Of a stretch of DNA of 64,000 bases, positions 1 to 9,990 are shown in pieces (within the stretch, counting starts at the first letter, position 1; each line of letters opens with the position of its first letter). Made by a program: the position numbers and the translations under genes. Below the pieces are notes generated by a model. That model made no database searches. It was not told where the DNA came from and saw only the letters and a program-made list of their open reading frames with translations. The stretch is from Callorhinus ursinus (lineage: Eukaryota > Chordata > Mammalia > Carnivora > Otariidae). The stretch lies in NCBI RefSeq assembly GCF_003265705.1, contig NW_020313044.1, forward strand, positions 2,685,223-2,749,222, given 5' to 3'.

Positions 1-165
1 ATTGGGTGGCTGAAACAACATTTTATTCCTCACAGTTATGGGGACCAGGAAGTCCAAGATCAAGGCGCTGGCAGATTTGGTGTCCAGTGAAGACTGCTTC
101 TCAGTTCATAGCTGGCTGTCTTCTTTTTATGTCCTCCCATGGTGAGAGGGACTAGGCCTTCTCCA
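1..165 (-). mobile_element. MLT1-type (MaLR) LTR remnant, cut by window edge
   Basis: The plus strand reads as the reverse complement of the 3' half of an MLT1-family LTR: a 'ggctgaaacaacattttatt' start, a 'ctcacagtt' block, 'aagtccaagatcaagg', then 'ggttcatag'- and 'tcctcccatggtg'-like blocks in the family order. Similarity fades after about 165. The element continues upstream of the window. Confidence 0.65.
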
Positions 166-1300
166 GGAAGGGCTCCCAGGGGAGTGTTTGTGCAGTGGTC
201 GCTGTCGGGTCTGATGTCTGCCAGGCTGTCAGCACCCTGTGGCATCCTCAGCGCCCACCCCATGGCTGGCACAGAGCCACTCAGTAAGTATTCTGCTTTC
301 CCCCTATCCATCTGTGGACCCCAGGTGAGCCCACCATTCTAAGTTCCCTGGTCTCTGGTTCCTCTTCAGCTTCTAGGTGCCTCCAAGCCTGAAATCTCAA
401 CCTGGAGTGGAGGAAGGGACATGTTTGGACTGCAGGATGTCTCTGCAAATCAGTCTTCAACTGCTGATACCTCATAGCCAATCAGACCCCAAGACACTCC
501 TTACAGTGATGTCTGGGTCCAATGAGGGCAGGTTATTGGCCTCTCTTAACTCATGTGGGTCGTGCCTCCGGAGCCAATCACAGCTGCTCCCTCCTCCTGC
601 GTTTCCAAGTCAGGATCTCTCAGGAGGGCCTGACCTGGTGCGAGGTCCAGGCTGAGGCCGGGCTGTGCCTACTCTCCCCTCCTCCCCCATGATCGGAGCC
701 ACAGCTTCCTTCTGTCCAGTCCTTGCTAAGGTACCATTCCTGGCATCTAGTTCTTCCTGTCCCTGGCCTCCCCTGTCTCCAGCCCAAGTAGCCATATCAG
801 GAAAGTGTATAGGTGTGAGGTGAGCTGTCAGAGAGGCAGGCTGGCCCCGTGTGAGGGGAGGCTGGGCCTGAGGATCCCACTGGGGTGGTGGGGGGCAGCA
901 ACAGCGGCACTGCAGCAACGCCTCCTCCTTTCCCTTCTTCTCTACCTCTGTCACCACGTGGCAGGCACCCGACCCCAGATGTTTCCTGCTGCATGGCTCT
1001 CCGTATGCGTGTGTGTGTTTGTGTGGCTGTGCGTGCGCATGTGCATGCACACTGGTGTCTGCCCCAGGCTCCCCTGCCCTGACCCGCTACCCTCCCCGGA
1101 AGGGATGGAGGGGAAGTGGGGATGAGGGCAGGCAGGAATCTTCTCATCCCTGCCCCCACAGCACTGGAAATAGACAAGCTTAGGTGGACCCTAAATGGGA
1201 ACACTCAACCCCCACCCCCTGTTCTGGATCAGTGGGTATGTGGGGAGGGGCAGACACCAAGAGGGGGAATAGGGTACCAGGGCCTGGCCTCTCTGCCTTT
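166..1300. other. Unique non-coding stretch
   Basis: No gene is seen. The stretch holds a cluster of CCAAT boxes (476-580, listed separately) and a short degenerate GTGT/GTGC tract around 1003-1060. Open frames here are short, overlapping and low in complexity, so I treat them as chance. Confidence 0.6.
476..580. promoter_or_regulatory. Cluster of four CCAAT boxes
   Basis: CCAAT cores lie at 478-482 (+), 519-523 (+), 535-539 (ATTGG, so minus) and 574-578 (+). Two have the good NF-Y context AGCCAATCA. Four within 101 bp is denser than expected by chance. There is no CpG island or TATA box beside them, so a promoter is possible but unproven. Confidence 0.35.
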
Positions 1301-1318
1301 TAATGTAATGTGAACAGC

Positions 1319-1348
1319 ATGCAAAGCAGATGCAAATATTATGCAAAC
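1319..1348 (+). promoter_or_regulatory. Three octamer-like POU sites at 11-bp spacing
   Basis: ATGCAAAG (1319-1326), ATGCAAAT (1330-1337, the exact octamer) and ATGCAAAC (1341-1348) begin exactly 11 bp apart, about one helical turn. POU-family factors bind ATGCAAAT; the regulatory role is inferred. The flank is unique sequence ending in an AG-preceded pyrimidine stretch. Confidence 0.4.
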
Positions 1349-1474
1349 TAGAACTTTTCTTTTTCTAGTCAACAGCTGACAGACTCTGAAATGGGCTACA
1401 GGGGGTCCAGAACCCAAGGGGAGGTGTGGAAGTGAGGGCAGCCATCATCACTGCTTTGGCGAGAGCATGCTCCG

Positions 1475-1545
1475 TTCAAGCAGTACCTGAGCACCTACTG
1501 TATGCCAGGTAGCATGGTATATGGTATACTGGGCTCCTGAAGGTT
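1475..1545 (-). mobile_element. L2-end fragment
   Basis: The 'gagcacctactgtatgccag' phrase is the reverse complement of the common L2 3' end. The fragment is short and diverged. Confidence 0.5.
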
Positions 1546-1635
1546 CAGATGAAGACTAAGGCATACAGGGAAGTTTAGGGAAGTGAGAAGAAAATCCAGC
1601 TCCACAGGACTTTGACTGAGACATCCTAACATTTA

Positions 1636-1830
1636 TTTATTTATTTACATTTTTTAGAGGGGGGAGGGGCAGAGGGAGAGGGAGAGAGAGAGAATCTTAA
1701 GCAGGTTCCATACCCAGCACGGAGTCCAACACGGAGTCCAACACGGGGCTCGATCTCAAAACCCTGAGATCATGACCTGAGCTGAAACTAAGACTTGGAT
1801 GCTCAACCAACTGAGCCACCCAGGCGCCCC
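1636..1830 (-). mobile_element. CAN-SINE, older subfamily
   Basis: An A-rich/ATTT tail, a GA-rich middle and a tRNA-like head (…gagccacccaggcgcccc) lie in reverse orientation. A target-site duplication is clear: GAGACATCCTAACATTTA at 1618-1635 and GAGACATCCTAGCATTTA at 1831-1848 (17/18). Inside, the 12-mer CACGGAGTCCAA is tandemly duplicated (1718-1741), a private change of this copy. Confidence 0.93.
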
Positions 1831-1854
1831 GAGACATCCTAGCATTTAATAGCA

Positions 1855-2060
1855 TGTGAGACCGAGAGCAGAATGGTTAAATTCTCCTGTTCTGGCCTCA
1901 GCTAGTCCTGGGTTTGATTCCCCGCTCCACCGTTTAACTTCTTTGTGATCTCAGGCAAGGCACTTTACCTCTGTTAAGTTTCTGTTTATTTGCTCATAAA
2001 TTGAGAACAGTAATAGTATAGACCTCATTGGATGGTCATGAGGCCTCAGTGACACGTGTG
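1855..2060 (+). mobile_element. MIR SINE
   Basis: The order of MIR blocks is kept: 'agcagaatggtta', 'tgggtttgattcc', 'ctccaccgtttaac', 'gatctcaggcaag', 'cctctgttaag', 'aattgagaacagtaatagta', then 'catgaggcctcagtgaca'. Confidence 0.8.
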
Positions 2061-2794
2061 GACCAGGGGATGGTGGCTGGCCATGTTACCCAGGAAAGTC
2101 TCCACAGAAGGGAGTTTTGATTATAGGAACTGCTTCCCCAAGGGAGCCTCCCACCCCTTCACCCTCTCCTGCCCTGCTGAACTCCTAGAGCACAAAACGT
2201 CATAACCAGACATTTGTCTGGGGGCAGGGCTTGGGTTTGCTTTTCTCTGTCCACAGAGCAGTCTTGTCTGGAGGGTCGCTCAACTGACTGAATGATAATT
2301 GAATGGTCTCAACTTCTCTGGCAGAGGCAGGGAGGGCAGGCCACAATTGAGACCACTGAGGGGTTCACAGGATAATCCCAGGGTTGGGGTCCTGGGATGA
2401 AAAGGGACCCCAGGGGTCACTGGAGTGAACAACCACTAGGGGAGTCTCTTTCTAATGGTCCCCACCCCCTCAACTTCCTTCCAAACAAAGGTGTTGGGGG
2501 GAGATGGGAGGAGGCGGAGCTTCTGCTCTCAGCAAATGAAAACCAGGTCAGAGGTTGGGTGGAAGGCCAGGGGATGGTTCTGGTACAAAGAGGTAGGTGG
2601 ATGTGCCGGGTGCCAGGTCGGCCTGGGGGGTGTGGTGTTCAGGGAGCGGTGGTGGAGTAGTAACAACACCCATACTAAGACCCCAAATTTATTGAGAACC
2701 TGACATCTGTCCTCCAGCCCCTGCTCCCCTCCAACCCCATCCTTTCCTCCCCCCTGCTTCTACTTTTGCCTTCCTCTGATCTATACAGTAGCCA
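2061..2794. other. Unique non-coding stretch
   Basis: No gene or recognisable repeat is seen. It is G-rich near 2480-2660 and has an inverted pair of 'caattgaga'/'tctcaa'-like words around 2300-2355, too weak to call a structure. Confidence 0.5.
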
Positions 2795-3267
2795 CAGGGA
2801 TCTTTTAAAAATTTAAGTCAGACCATGTCACTCCCAGCTTAGAAGCCACCGAAGGCGCCCACTGTACTTTGCGTAAACCCTGACCTCTCACCTGGTCCAC
2901 CAAATCCTGCTCCCTTTTGGTTCCCCTTTGGGCCTGAGGTCACGCCCATAGGGCTATGTTCCGCACCCTCTCCGTTGCTTGGCTGGTTCCTCCCAATCTT
3001 TCAGGCCTCAATTCTGATGTCACCCCCTCAGAGAGGCCCTTTTGACTACCATAGCTAATACGGTCCCCTCCCTGAAGTCAGTCTCACATGACCTATTTTA
3101 ATATCTTCATGGCTCTTCAGACTCTTTGAAATGATCTTGTTCAACTATTTGTTTACTTGATTACGGTCCGTCTCCTTGAATTAGAATGTAAGTTCTGTGA
3201 GTCCGGGGATGAGACTATTTGTTTTCTGGTGGCTCCCTAAACAGTGCTGGGCACTTAGTAGGCACGC
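2795..3267 (+). mobile_element. L2 LINE 3' end
   Basis: Blocks run in L2 order: 'gtcagaccatgtcactccc', 'tgatgtcaccccctcagaga', 'ggcccttttgactacc', 'tattttaatatcttcatgg', 'ttgtttacttgattacggtc', 'tagaatgtaagttctgtgag' and 'cagtgctgggcacttagtag'. The element ends at the AAC microsatellite. Confidence 0.88.
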
Positions 3268-3310
3268 AAAAACAACAACAACAACAACAAAACAAAAACA
3301 AACAAAAACC
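3268..3310. repeat. (AAC)n/A-rich microsatellite
   Basis: AAC repeats about six times, then degenerates into AAAC. It sits at the 3' end of the L2, as tails of these elements often do. Confidence 0.9.
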
Positions 3311-3344
3311 CACCATCACCAATAACAAAAAACATCTGAAAGGA

Positions 3345-3420
3345 TGTGTGATCTGGATCAAGAAGTCCCGGCCCCTCTCTACCTCAGTTTCCTTTTTCTG
3401 TTGGGTTCTGCCTCACTTGG
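3345..3420 (+). mobile_element. Short MIR fragment
   Basis: 'tctctacctcagtttcctt' matches the MIR core. Only this part is recognisable. Confidence 0.45.
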
Positions 3421-4739
3421 CTCAGCCTCCCCAGGAGTGCTCTGGATGAGATCAGAGATGGCAAAAGGCTCCCTCCCGGGGAGGGAGGGCACGATGCCCG
3501 CCTGAGGATGAGGTCAGCGCGGCGGGCACTTCCCCGCCGTGCAGGAGGCCAGCAGGGCCGGAAAGATCCTCTTGGCTAGACCCCTGCCCCGGCCTGGGAT
3601 CCTTAGACGGGCAGGGGAGGGTGCGCAACCCCTTCCTCCGTTGGGAAGCTCCTCCCGGTGGGGCCTCCTCTTTTCCCCCCTCCCCGGGGAGGCAGGTGGA
3701 GCTGCGTCTTCATCTTTGTTCCCATCTGGAGCGCGTTTGGCGCGGCGTGGCGGGGGCGGGGCTGCGCCCCCGCGGTGCCCGGAGAGACGGGCCCGCCCGC
3801 TTATCTGATCTGCGGCTAATTGAAACTCCCTGCTCGCGAAGGTCAGCTCGGTCCCCTGACAGCTGCCGAGCCGAGCCGGGCCGGATGGAAAACCCGGGCT
3901 GTGCAGGGCCCGGCGGGGCGCGGTGGGGAGGGGTTATGGGGGGCTGCTTCTGCGGCAAAGTAGACAAAGGCGGCCCCTCCCTCCTTGTGCGCGCTGCTGG
4001 GGGTCCCAGAGGTAGCGGCCTTCACCCTCACCCAGCGGGGCGCTCCGGCCGGGTCACATGGCCGAAGGCCACAGAGGAGGGGGGGCGCCCTTAATCCCTA
4101 CGCGCCCGCCCACCCCGCTCCCACGCCGGGGCCCCGTCTGGGGTCTCTGGGAGAGTCACCCCCAACTTCCTGCCCCTACCCCGCCTCCACGCCCCGGCTC
4201 TGAGACTTCCTGCCTCCCCGGCTCTGGGCAGCTCAGGCTGTGGGAAGCCGGCGGGGCGGGGGCGGCCCGGTCCCCTCCCCCTACGAGCTCGACGGGGCGC
4301 TGGGGGTCCGGGAGGAAGTGTGCGCGGTGGGGGGCACGGCCTGGCCCCGGGGAGGCCATCCGGTGGGGCAGGTGCGGTCTTAGCCCTGGGAGGGAGGGCA
4401 GGCAGGCTTGTTGCTAATGGTGCTGCTACGGGGGGAGGGCACCGCGGGGAGCCCCGTTTCCAGGGTTCCGGGTGCGGATGTGGCTAGCTTAGGAGACTCC
4501 AACCCCGCCCGCCGCGCGCTAGGCGGGCCGAGGCCCTGAGCAGCCTGCACGCGTGCCCTCACCTCCCACTTTTTGGGTCTAGGCTGAGGTTCTGGGAGCT
4601 TCCAAGGTGTAACTCCCGGCCTCCAGGCAGACCGCGCCCTTGAGCAAAGCCTTTCGGGCCTCGGCTTTCCGAGCCTGAAAAAAAAAAAATAAATAAAATA
4701 ACCCCAAACACTGCTAACCATTTTTCAGAACCTCTTGCC

Positions 4740-4910
4740 GAACATAGTGGTAAGCGTTTAACGTACTTTGTCTCAAGGCTCACGATTCCATTTTGCTGAT
4801 GAGCAAGCTGAGAGGCAGAGAGGTTGTGACTTGCCCGAAGTCACAGAGCTAGTAAGTTACCCAGGAGGGACTTCGGCAGACTCCAGAGTCCTTAACCACG
4901 GGTGGTCTCA
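4740..4910 (-). mobile_element. MIR SINE inside the CpG island
   Basis: Reverse-complement MIR: 'cattttgctgatgagcaagc', 'tgagaggcagagagg', 'gacttgcccgaagtcacaga', then 'tccttaacca'. It splits the island into two lobes. Confidence 0.8.
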
Positions 4911-5291
4911 TTTTAGCAAGCGCTCTGGAGTTGTGCGCCTATATAGGTCGATCCCCCAGGGTATTCACAAGCGCAGTGAGCCCCTCGGCGGCGTCTTGCC
5001 GCACATGTTCCCGTCTTGGAGCTAGGCACGTGTTTCTTGGCGCATTCCCGCGTGCTAGAGCCCGGGGACAGAGGCACAACAGCCTAGCGCGCTGGTGCCC
5101 AGGTGCGCCGTTCCCGGTTGGGACCCGGCAGAGTCATATGGCTTGAGCCGCGGGCTGACTGGAGCGGGGGCGGGGAACTCGGAGTAGAGTCCACGCGGGC
5201 CGCGGCGCCTGGGAGGCCGCAATCCGGGCGCCTGCAGCCGGCGAGGCGCGGGGTGACGCGCGGGGGCCCAGCTACCGTGACCTCCTCCGCG

Positions 5292-5320
5292 GTTTCCATG
5301 GAGACGGTGCACTATAAATA
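5292..5320. promoter_or_regulatory. X-box-like palindrome followed by TATA-like box
   Basis: GTTTCCATGGAGAC (5292-5305) resembles the RFX X-box palindrome. TATAAATA (5313-5320) follows 7 bp later and is itself followed by an A-run. The close spacing inside a CpG island is suggestive only. Confidence 0.35.
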
Positions 5321-6010
5321 AAAAAAAAAAGAGGAGGAATTTCAAACCCGTTTTCTACGGCGCTTGGCGGGAGGGGGGGAGGAAAGCTCTCTTTGAATCG
5401 AGTTTCCCATTTCACCTTCCCAGGCGGTGGGAGCGCTTCCCCCGCAGCCCAGCCGGGAAATTGCCGCCCCTCACGCCGCGTGGCGCCCCCCGAGGAAGCT
5501 AATTAGCGCTGCCCGGGGAGCTGGGGAGTGGGGACCTGGCCCCGGGGGGCCGGGTCCCGCCTCTTGGGGGGGGCGCCTACAAATTGTCACCCCCCCATCT
5601 CTCTAGGCGCGCACGCCGCCCGGCGCGGGCCAGGGCACAGGGCGCGGGCGGGAGGTCGCATCTGCAGCTTTGGCGCAATGAATCAGGCGCGGCCGCCGCC
5701 GCCGCCGCGGAGCGCGTCTGGCATCCGGAGTCTCCCGGGATCGAAAATAATTTGGGCAAAGCGGTGGGAGGTGTGTGCGCGCGCGCTCCGAGGGGAGGGC
5801 GGGGGAGCAGGCCGGGCGGGGTGCGCGGGGCGGGGGGAGGTGCCATCCGACAGCCCCGCTGTGGTGAGAACAGAGTTGACACTTCTTTCCTTTCCACTTA
5901 CTGCGGCAAGTACGAAGAGGAAGCTTAACCCTCTCGCTGCTTGGAAGATTAGAGGCGCCGCGAGCGCCCTCATGAGGGCGCGCCGGGGTTGGGGGGCAGG
6001 TGTGTAGGCT

Positions 6011-7084
6011 CTTTTGAGACCGGTCCTTGCTGCCCCTTGGGTTCAGCATTCTAGATCCTTAGACAGGCGTCCCCACCTGAACATTCCTCAAGGCATCCTC
6101 CCCGGGGCTTTTCTCGATCCCTCCTTTTATCTTCCTCCAGATCTGGCTAGTGTCAGCGTTATGGCCTCAGTTTCCCAACCTATGCCAAAGGGTGTGGGTT
6201 CTTATGTAGCAGTTTCCCTGTCTGGCGACCCGTTTTGTCACCCTTTGGGTTGGGCACTGGGCAGAGGCAGGGGTGGGTGGTTAGGGCAACGGGCGCAGGA
6301 TTGGGAACCCCACCCTCCTACATCTCCCGCTCGCACTCTGGTCGCCCTTCATCAAAATGGCCGGGTTCCTGTTTTTGCTTCTGACGGCAGAAATGTCACC
6401 GCCGCCGCTGCATTAAGCACACTCGGTGGGAACTCGGTTTGGCTCCAGGAGCTGGCGCTCAGCACTACCAAGCCGCCTGCTGCAGGGGCTTGGGTGGGTC
6501 GGCTGGCCAATTGGCCTGGCTGGGGTCAGCCTTTGTGTGGATCCCCACCTTCCTGCCTCTCGGCACCCCAGGTTTCCTCTACCTCAGCTGTGCTCAGGTT
6601 TCTTGGGGGAGGGGGCATGCGTTAAGACCCTTGAGGCTGTTTGGCTCAAGGATGGCAGGGAGAGATGATTTGGGGCAGAACTCTCTTCTTCCTGCCCATC
6701 ATCTCCATGATGGGGAGCTCCTCTGGAATTCAGTCATCTCCACATTGGAGGAGGTTTGCCCACTGGATGAGGAAGTGATAGCCAAGCCTCAGAGCTTCCT
6801 CAGCCTTGTGACCTGAAGTTCCTCCAGCAGGGCCTAAGCAGGGGTGCTTTCCACTTTACCTACTTTCCAGCCAAGGGATCCTGCCACCCCAGGGATTCTC
6901 ATGCCTTGGTGCACAACAGACCACTTGGCCTTGTGAGCTTGTAGATATGGGAAGGGAGGGCAGATGTGGGGAGTATGTAGAGAGTCTGATTCACTGGTGT
7001 GAGGTGGTCCTGTCACTGCATGCTTCACAAGACCCCAAGGGAGGCCTTGGCTCTCACTTTGAGGCTTGACCCCTTATGACCTCA
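6011..7084. other. Unique non-coding stretch downstream of the CpG island
   Basis: No gene is seen. Around 6155-6185 there is a possible MIR crumb ('cctcagtttcccaacc'). A 203-codon open frame (6014-6625) has no recognisable domain and runs through this crumb. Confidence 0.5.
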
Positions 7085-7207
7085 ACCAGGAGTCAGAGCT
7101 GGGAGTCCTACAGAGATCAGAGGTCATGGCAATTAGCACCCTCACTGCACGGACAGGGAGATTGAGAGAGGAGAAGGGACTGTCTAGGGTCACCCCATAA
7201 GGTAGGG
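7085..7207 (-). mobile_element. MIR fragment
   Basis: Reverse-complement MIR words: 'acagggagattgagagag' and 'tagggtcaccccataagg'. It abuts a second MIR in the other orientation. Confidence 0.55.
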
Positions 7208-7650
7208 GCTTCATGGTTAAGGGTGTGGGCTCTTGGGGCGCCTGGGTGGCTCAGTCAGTTAAGCACCTGCCTTCAGCTCAGGTCATGATCCCAGGGTCCT
7301 GGGATCGAGCCCTGCATCCGCCTCCCTGCTCAGCAGGGAGTCTGCCTCTCTCTCTCCCTCTGCTGCTCCCCCAGCTCATGTTCTCCCTCACTCTCTCGCT
7401 CGCTCTCAAATAAATAAATAAAAACCTTAAAAAAAAGAAAAAAAGAGTATGGGCTCTCTTGGCTCTGCCACTAATCAGCTGCGTGCTGGAGGGCAGATGA
7501 GCTAAGCTGTACCTTGGTTTCCTCAGTTGTAAAATGCAGATGACACTGCTGGTTATAACATACCAAAACAATGTGTGGCTTCAGTGGGGCACTGCATGGC
7601 AAGTGCTGAGTGCAGGTCCAGGTATTTAGTAATCGCATGATAAATGTGAG
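7208..7650 (+). mobile_element. MIR SINE split by a CAN-SINE
   Basis: The MIR head 'ttcatggttaagggtgtggg' stops at the CAN-SINE (7235-7444). MIR resumes after it with 'ggctctgccactaatcagct', 'ttggtttcctcagttgtaaa' and 'tggcaagtgctgag'. Confidence 0.8.
7235..7444 (+). mobile_element. CAN-SINE inserted in a MIR
   Basis: A full tRNA-like head (ggggcgcctgggtggctcag), CT-rich middle and (AAAT)n tail. The duplication is approximate: GTGTGGGCTCTT before and GTATGGGCTCTC after. Confidence 0.95.
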
Positions 7651-8060
7651 CCTTGATTATCATTGTTAGCACTAATAGAACCGGGACTGGAACTCAGGTC
7701 TGTGGTTCAGATAGTAGTTTTGGGGGCAGACAGCCAGGCCCAGCTGGCTCCCCATGTCTGGTCCTTCGGGGACTCCACCTGGTGCTGGGCAGGGAAGAGT
7801 GGGTGTGGGGTAGGAGGCAGTCCCCTGGGGGTGGTCTCATCTGTGGATCTCCGCCAGAAGCCCTAGTGCCTGTGCACAAGGGTATCCTTTGTCACTCTTT
7901 GTCACTCTCAGGTGACACAGCTCTAGCTCACACAGCTCTAGCAGTTACGGATGACCATCCAGCACTGGCCTGGTGAGGTCTTGAAGCCATGCGCCTCCTA
8001 GACCCAATGTCCAGCTGCACTCCTCCTCCTTGTTCCCTTCCCCCTCCTCCTCTTCTTCTT
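7651..8060. other. Unique stretch with two small tandem duplications
   Basis: TTTGTCACTC is duplicated exactly (7888-7907). Just after it, ACACAGCTCTAGC occurs at 7915-7927 and again at 7930-7942. A TCC/TTC-rich run lies at 8024-8064. No gene is seen. Confidence 0.6.
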
Positions 8061-8062
8061 CT

Positions 8063-8178
8063 TCGAGTTTATTTATTTATTTACTTCCTTATTTAAGTAA
8101 TCTCTACACCCACCGTGGGGCTTGAATTCACACCCCCAAGATCGAATGTTCTTCTGACTGGGCCAGCCAGGCGACTCC
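8063..8178 (-). mobile_element. Short old CAN-SINE
   Basis: Reverse orientation, without a CT-rich middle: ATTT tail, 'taagtaatctctacaccc', 'ggggcttgaattcacacccc', 'gggccagccaggcgactccc'. Diverged, with no clear duplication. Confidence 0.8.
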
Positions 8179-8179
8179 C

Positions 8180-8730
8180 AGCTATGCTTCTCTGTCGGAT
8201 TCTGTGCTGGTGGGGAAAAGCCCAGGTAGCTGAGCCACTTCCCAAGGGATGGTGGTGGGACCGGGAGTGTTGATGTTGGGCATTTTGGGGGCAGGAACAG
8301 GGTGGGAAGAGGGTACCTAAATTGGAGAGGCCTTTGGGGATGTAGGATCCCACCTCCCTTTGGAGCTGAATGAGGACGTTGGACCAAAATGTGCCTGGAA
8401 CATGGGGCTAATGTCTGCGTCATTTGGGGGCTTTGGGCCTACTGGTTTCTGAAGGAGGGATTGTGGTCAGAACGCTGGAAGGACTTCCTGTAAACCAGGG
8501 CTATGTTCCAGAGAGGGTCCTTAGGTGGTCCCTGGACACAAGAGCATTCAAGTCTGACTTTGGGAAGGGGGTGTGCGTTTACTTGAGGCTGGGGGATGGC
8601 TGAGATGAGCTCTCAGAGGTCCTTCTTGAGCCGTAGTCAACAGAGGGCACTAGCTTTGGGCCCTGCTTTGCTCACACACAGCTGCCCACACATCTACCCC
8701 TGCTCAGCCATACTGGTCCAGTTTCACAAT
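8180..8730. other. Unique non-coding stretch
   Basis: No gene or recognised repeat. The word CAACAGAGGGCACTAG (8639-8654) is a weak CTCF-like match only. Confidence 0.5.
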
Positions 8731-8734
8731 GGCG

Positions 8735-8975
8735 CACATGTTCTCATGCATCCACGGGCACATCTGTACACACACACATGTGCGACACACGCATGCACAC
8801 CTGTGCATGAACACACACAGGTGTGCACTCCGGTACCCAGATGCACAGAAAATACCATGCATGTGCACGTGGGTATCCCGATGTCCCCGTGCACACACCA
8901 ACACCTGTGTGCACACGTATGCCTACCTTACACCCATGTGCAGACACGTGAGCACACCTGCGCGTAAGCCTAGGC
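8735..8975. repeat. Degenerate CACACATG-type tandem tract
   Basis: CA/TG alternation with frequent ACACATG, GCACACCTG and CCCATGTGC variants over about 240 bp. Both strands give His/Cys/Val-rich open frames that are by-products of the repeat. Confidence 0.85.
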
Positions 8976-8997
8976 ATTTGTTCTCTCATTAGCTAAT

Positions 8998-9130
8998 TTG
9001 TGTGTATGTGGTTTGTCTGTTTCCTACAAGGATATCCCGGAGGACGGAGATTTGTTTGACTCTGCCTAGTGCTCAGAGGGTGTACGACACAGTGTTATTT
9101 GGAACAGATGAGCAAATGTATAAGTGTGTA
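8998..9130 (+). mobile_element. L2 3' end fragment
   Basis: 'ggaggacggagatttgtttg' and 'ctgcctagtgctcagaggg' follow the L2 3' order, then 'gatgagcaaatg'. Confidence 0.55.
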
Positions 9131-9316
9131 TGGTCAATAACAACCAGATAGTAAAAGCACCCACCATTTACTGAGCATGTGCTTTGTGTCTAATCCTGGG
9201 CTACGTGCTGTCTTCACAGATACCATCTCATCTAAGCCTTGTAGCAAGCTAGGAAGCAAGTACTATTACAGTTTCTGTGTCGGCCTATGGGAACTGAGGC
9301 TCTGAGAAACAGTCCC

Positions 9317-9917
9317 AGGGCGCCCCGACAGAGTACCACATGCTGGGTGGCTTCACCCACAGACATTTATTGTCTCACAGTTCCGGAGGTTAGAAGTTCA
9401 AATCAAGGGCGCCTGGGTGGCTCAGTTGGTTAAGCGACTGCCTTCAGCTCAGGTCATGATCCTGGAGTCCCGGGATCGAGTCCTGCATCGGGCTCCCTGC
9501 TCAGCGGGGAGTCTGCTTCTCCCTCGGACCCTATCCCCTCTCATGTGCTCTCTCTCTCGCATTCTCTCTCTCAAATAAATAAATAAAATCTTAAAAAAAA
9601 AAAAAGAAGTTCAAATCAAGATATTGGCAGGCTCCTTTAAGGGCTGTGAGGGAAGGAACTGTTCCAGTCCTCTGTCCTTGACTCGTAGATGGCCGTCTTC
9701 TCTGTCTCTTCATACGTCTTCCTGTACGCGTCTGTGGCCAAATTACCCCTTGTAAAGACACCAGTTGGATTGGATGAGGGCCCACCCCAATGACCTCATT
9801 TTAACTTGATTATCTCTGTAAGGGCTCTTTCTCCAAATAAGGTCACGTTCTGAGGTACTAGGGGTTAGGGGCATCAGCATATGAATTTTGGGGAGAACAC
9901 AATTCAACCCATAACAC
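9317..9917 (-). mobile_element. MLT1 (MaLR) LTR, split by a CAN-SINE
   Basis: Reverse-complement MLT1 from 'agagtaccacatgctgggtg' through 'tttattgtctcacagttcc', 'agatggccgtcttctctgtc', 'ggatgagggcccaccccaat', 'gacctcattttaacttgatt', 'ccaaataaggtcacgttctg' and the terminal 'cccataaca'. Near full length for the family once the SINE is removed. Non-coding. Confidence 0.92.
9408..9604 (+). mobile_element. CAN-SINE with perfect 16-bp duplication
   Basis: Complete head, middle and tail. AGAAGTTCAAATCAAG occurs at 9392-9407 and again at 9605-9620 without mismatch, so this is a relatively recent insertion into the MLT1. Confidence 0.97.
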
Positions 9918-9990
9918 TACCCAAGGTCACATATCAAGGAAATAGGGTAAGCAGGATTTGATCCCAGGTCTGGAATGCCGGAGCCCACGG

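Larger units (their letters stand above)
3470..6010. promoter_or_regulatory. Two-part CpG island, candidate promoter region
   Basis: CpG is dense by eye in 3470-4560 and 5020-6010. The gap holds a MIR (4740-4910) and a short A-rich run. The island includes GC boxes (GGGGCGGGG near 3751 and 5168), a TATA-like word with an X-box-like word just upstream (5292-5320), a TAATTAGCGC homeodomain-type word near 5498, a TTTGGCGC word near 5669, and six GCC units at 5689-5706. Two ATG-started frames cross it, but their composition is that of GC-rich chance translation and I see no exon structure. It could be the 5' end of a gene lying outside the window in either direction, an intragenic island or an enhancer. 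Direction of transcription cannot be told. Confidence 0.6.
9135..9990 (-). mobile_element. MIR SINE split by an MLT1 LTR
   Basis: Left part: 'accatttactgagcatgtgc', 'gaactgaggctctgagaaac'. Right part: 'cccaaggtcacatatcaagg', 'gcaggatttgatcccaggtc'. The two halves join logically across the LTR at 9317-9917. Confidence 0.8.

Noticed and set aside
5683..6007. ATG followed by a poly-Pro frame (GCC repeat) in the CpG island
   Set aside because: The start lies next to six GCC units and the rest shows no domain. A first exon cannot be excluded but nothing supports it.
8735..8975. Possible CRISPR-like or satellite array
   Set aside because: The units are degenerate CA/TG words with no constant repeat and spacer structure, and the genome is mammalian.
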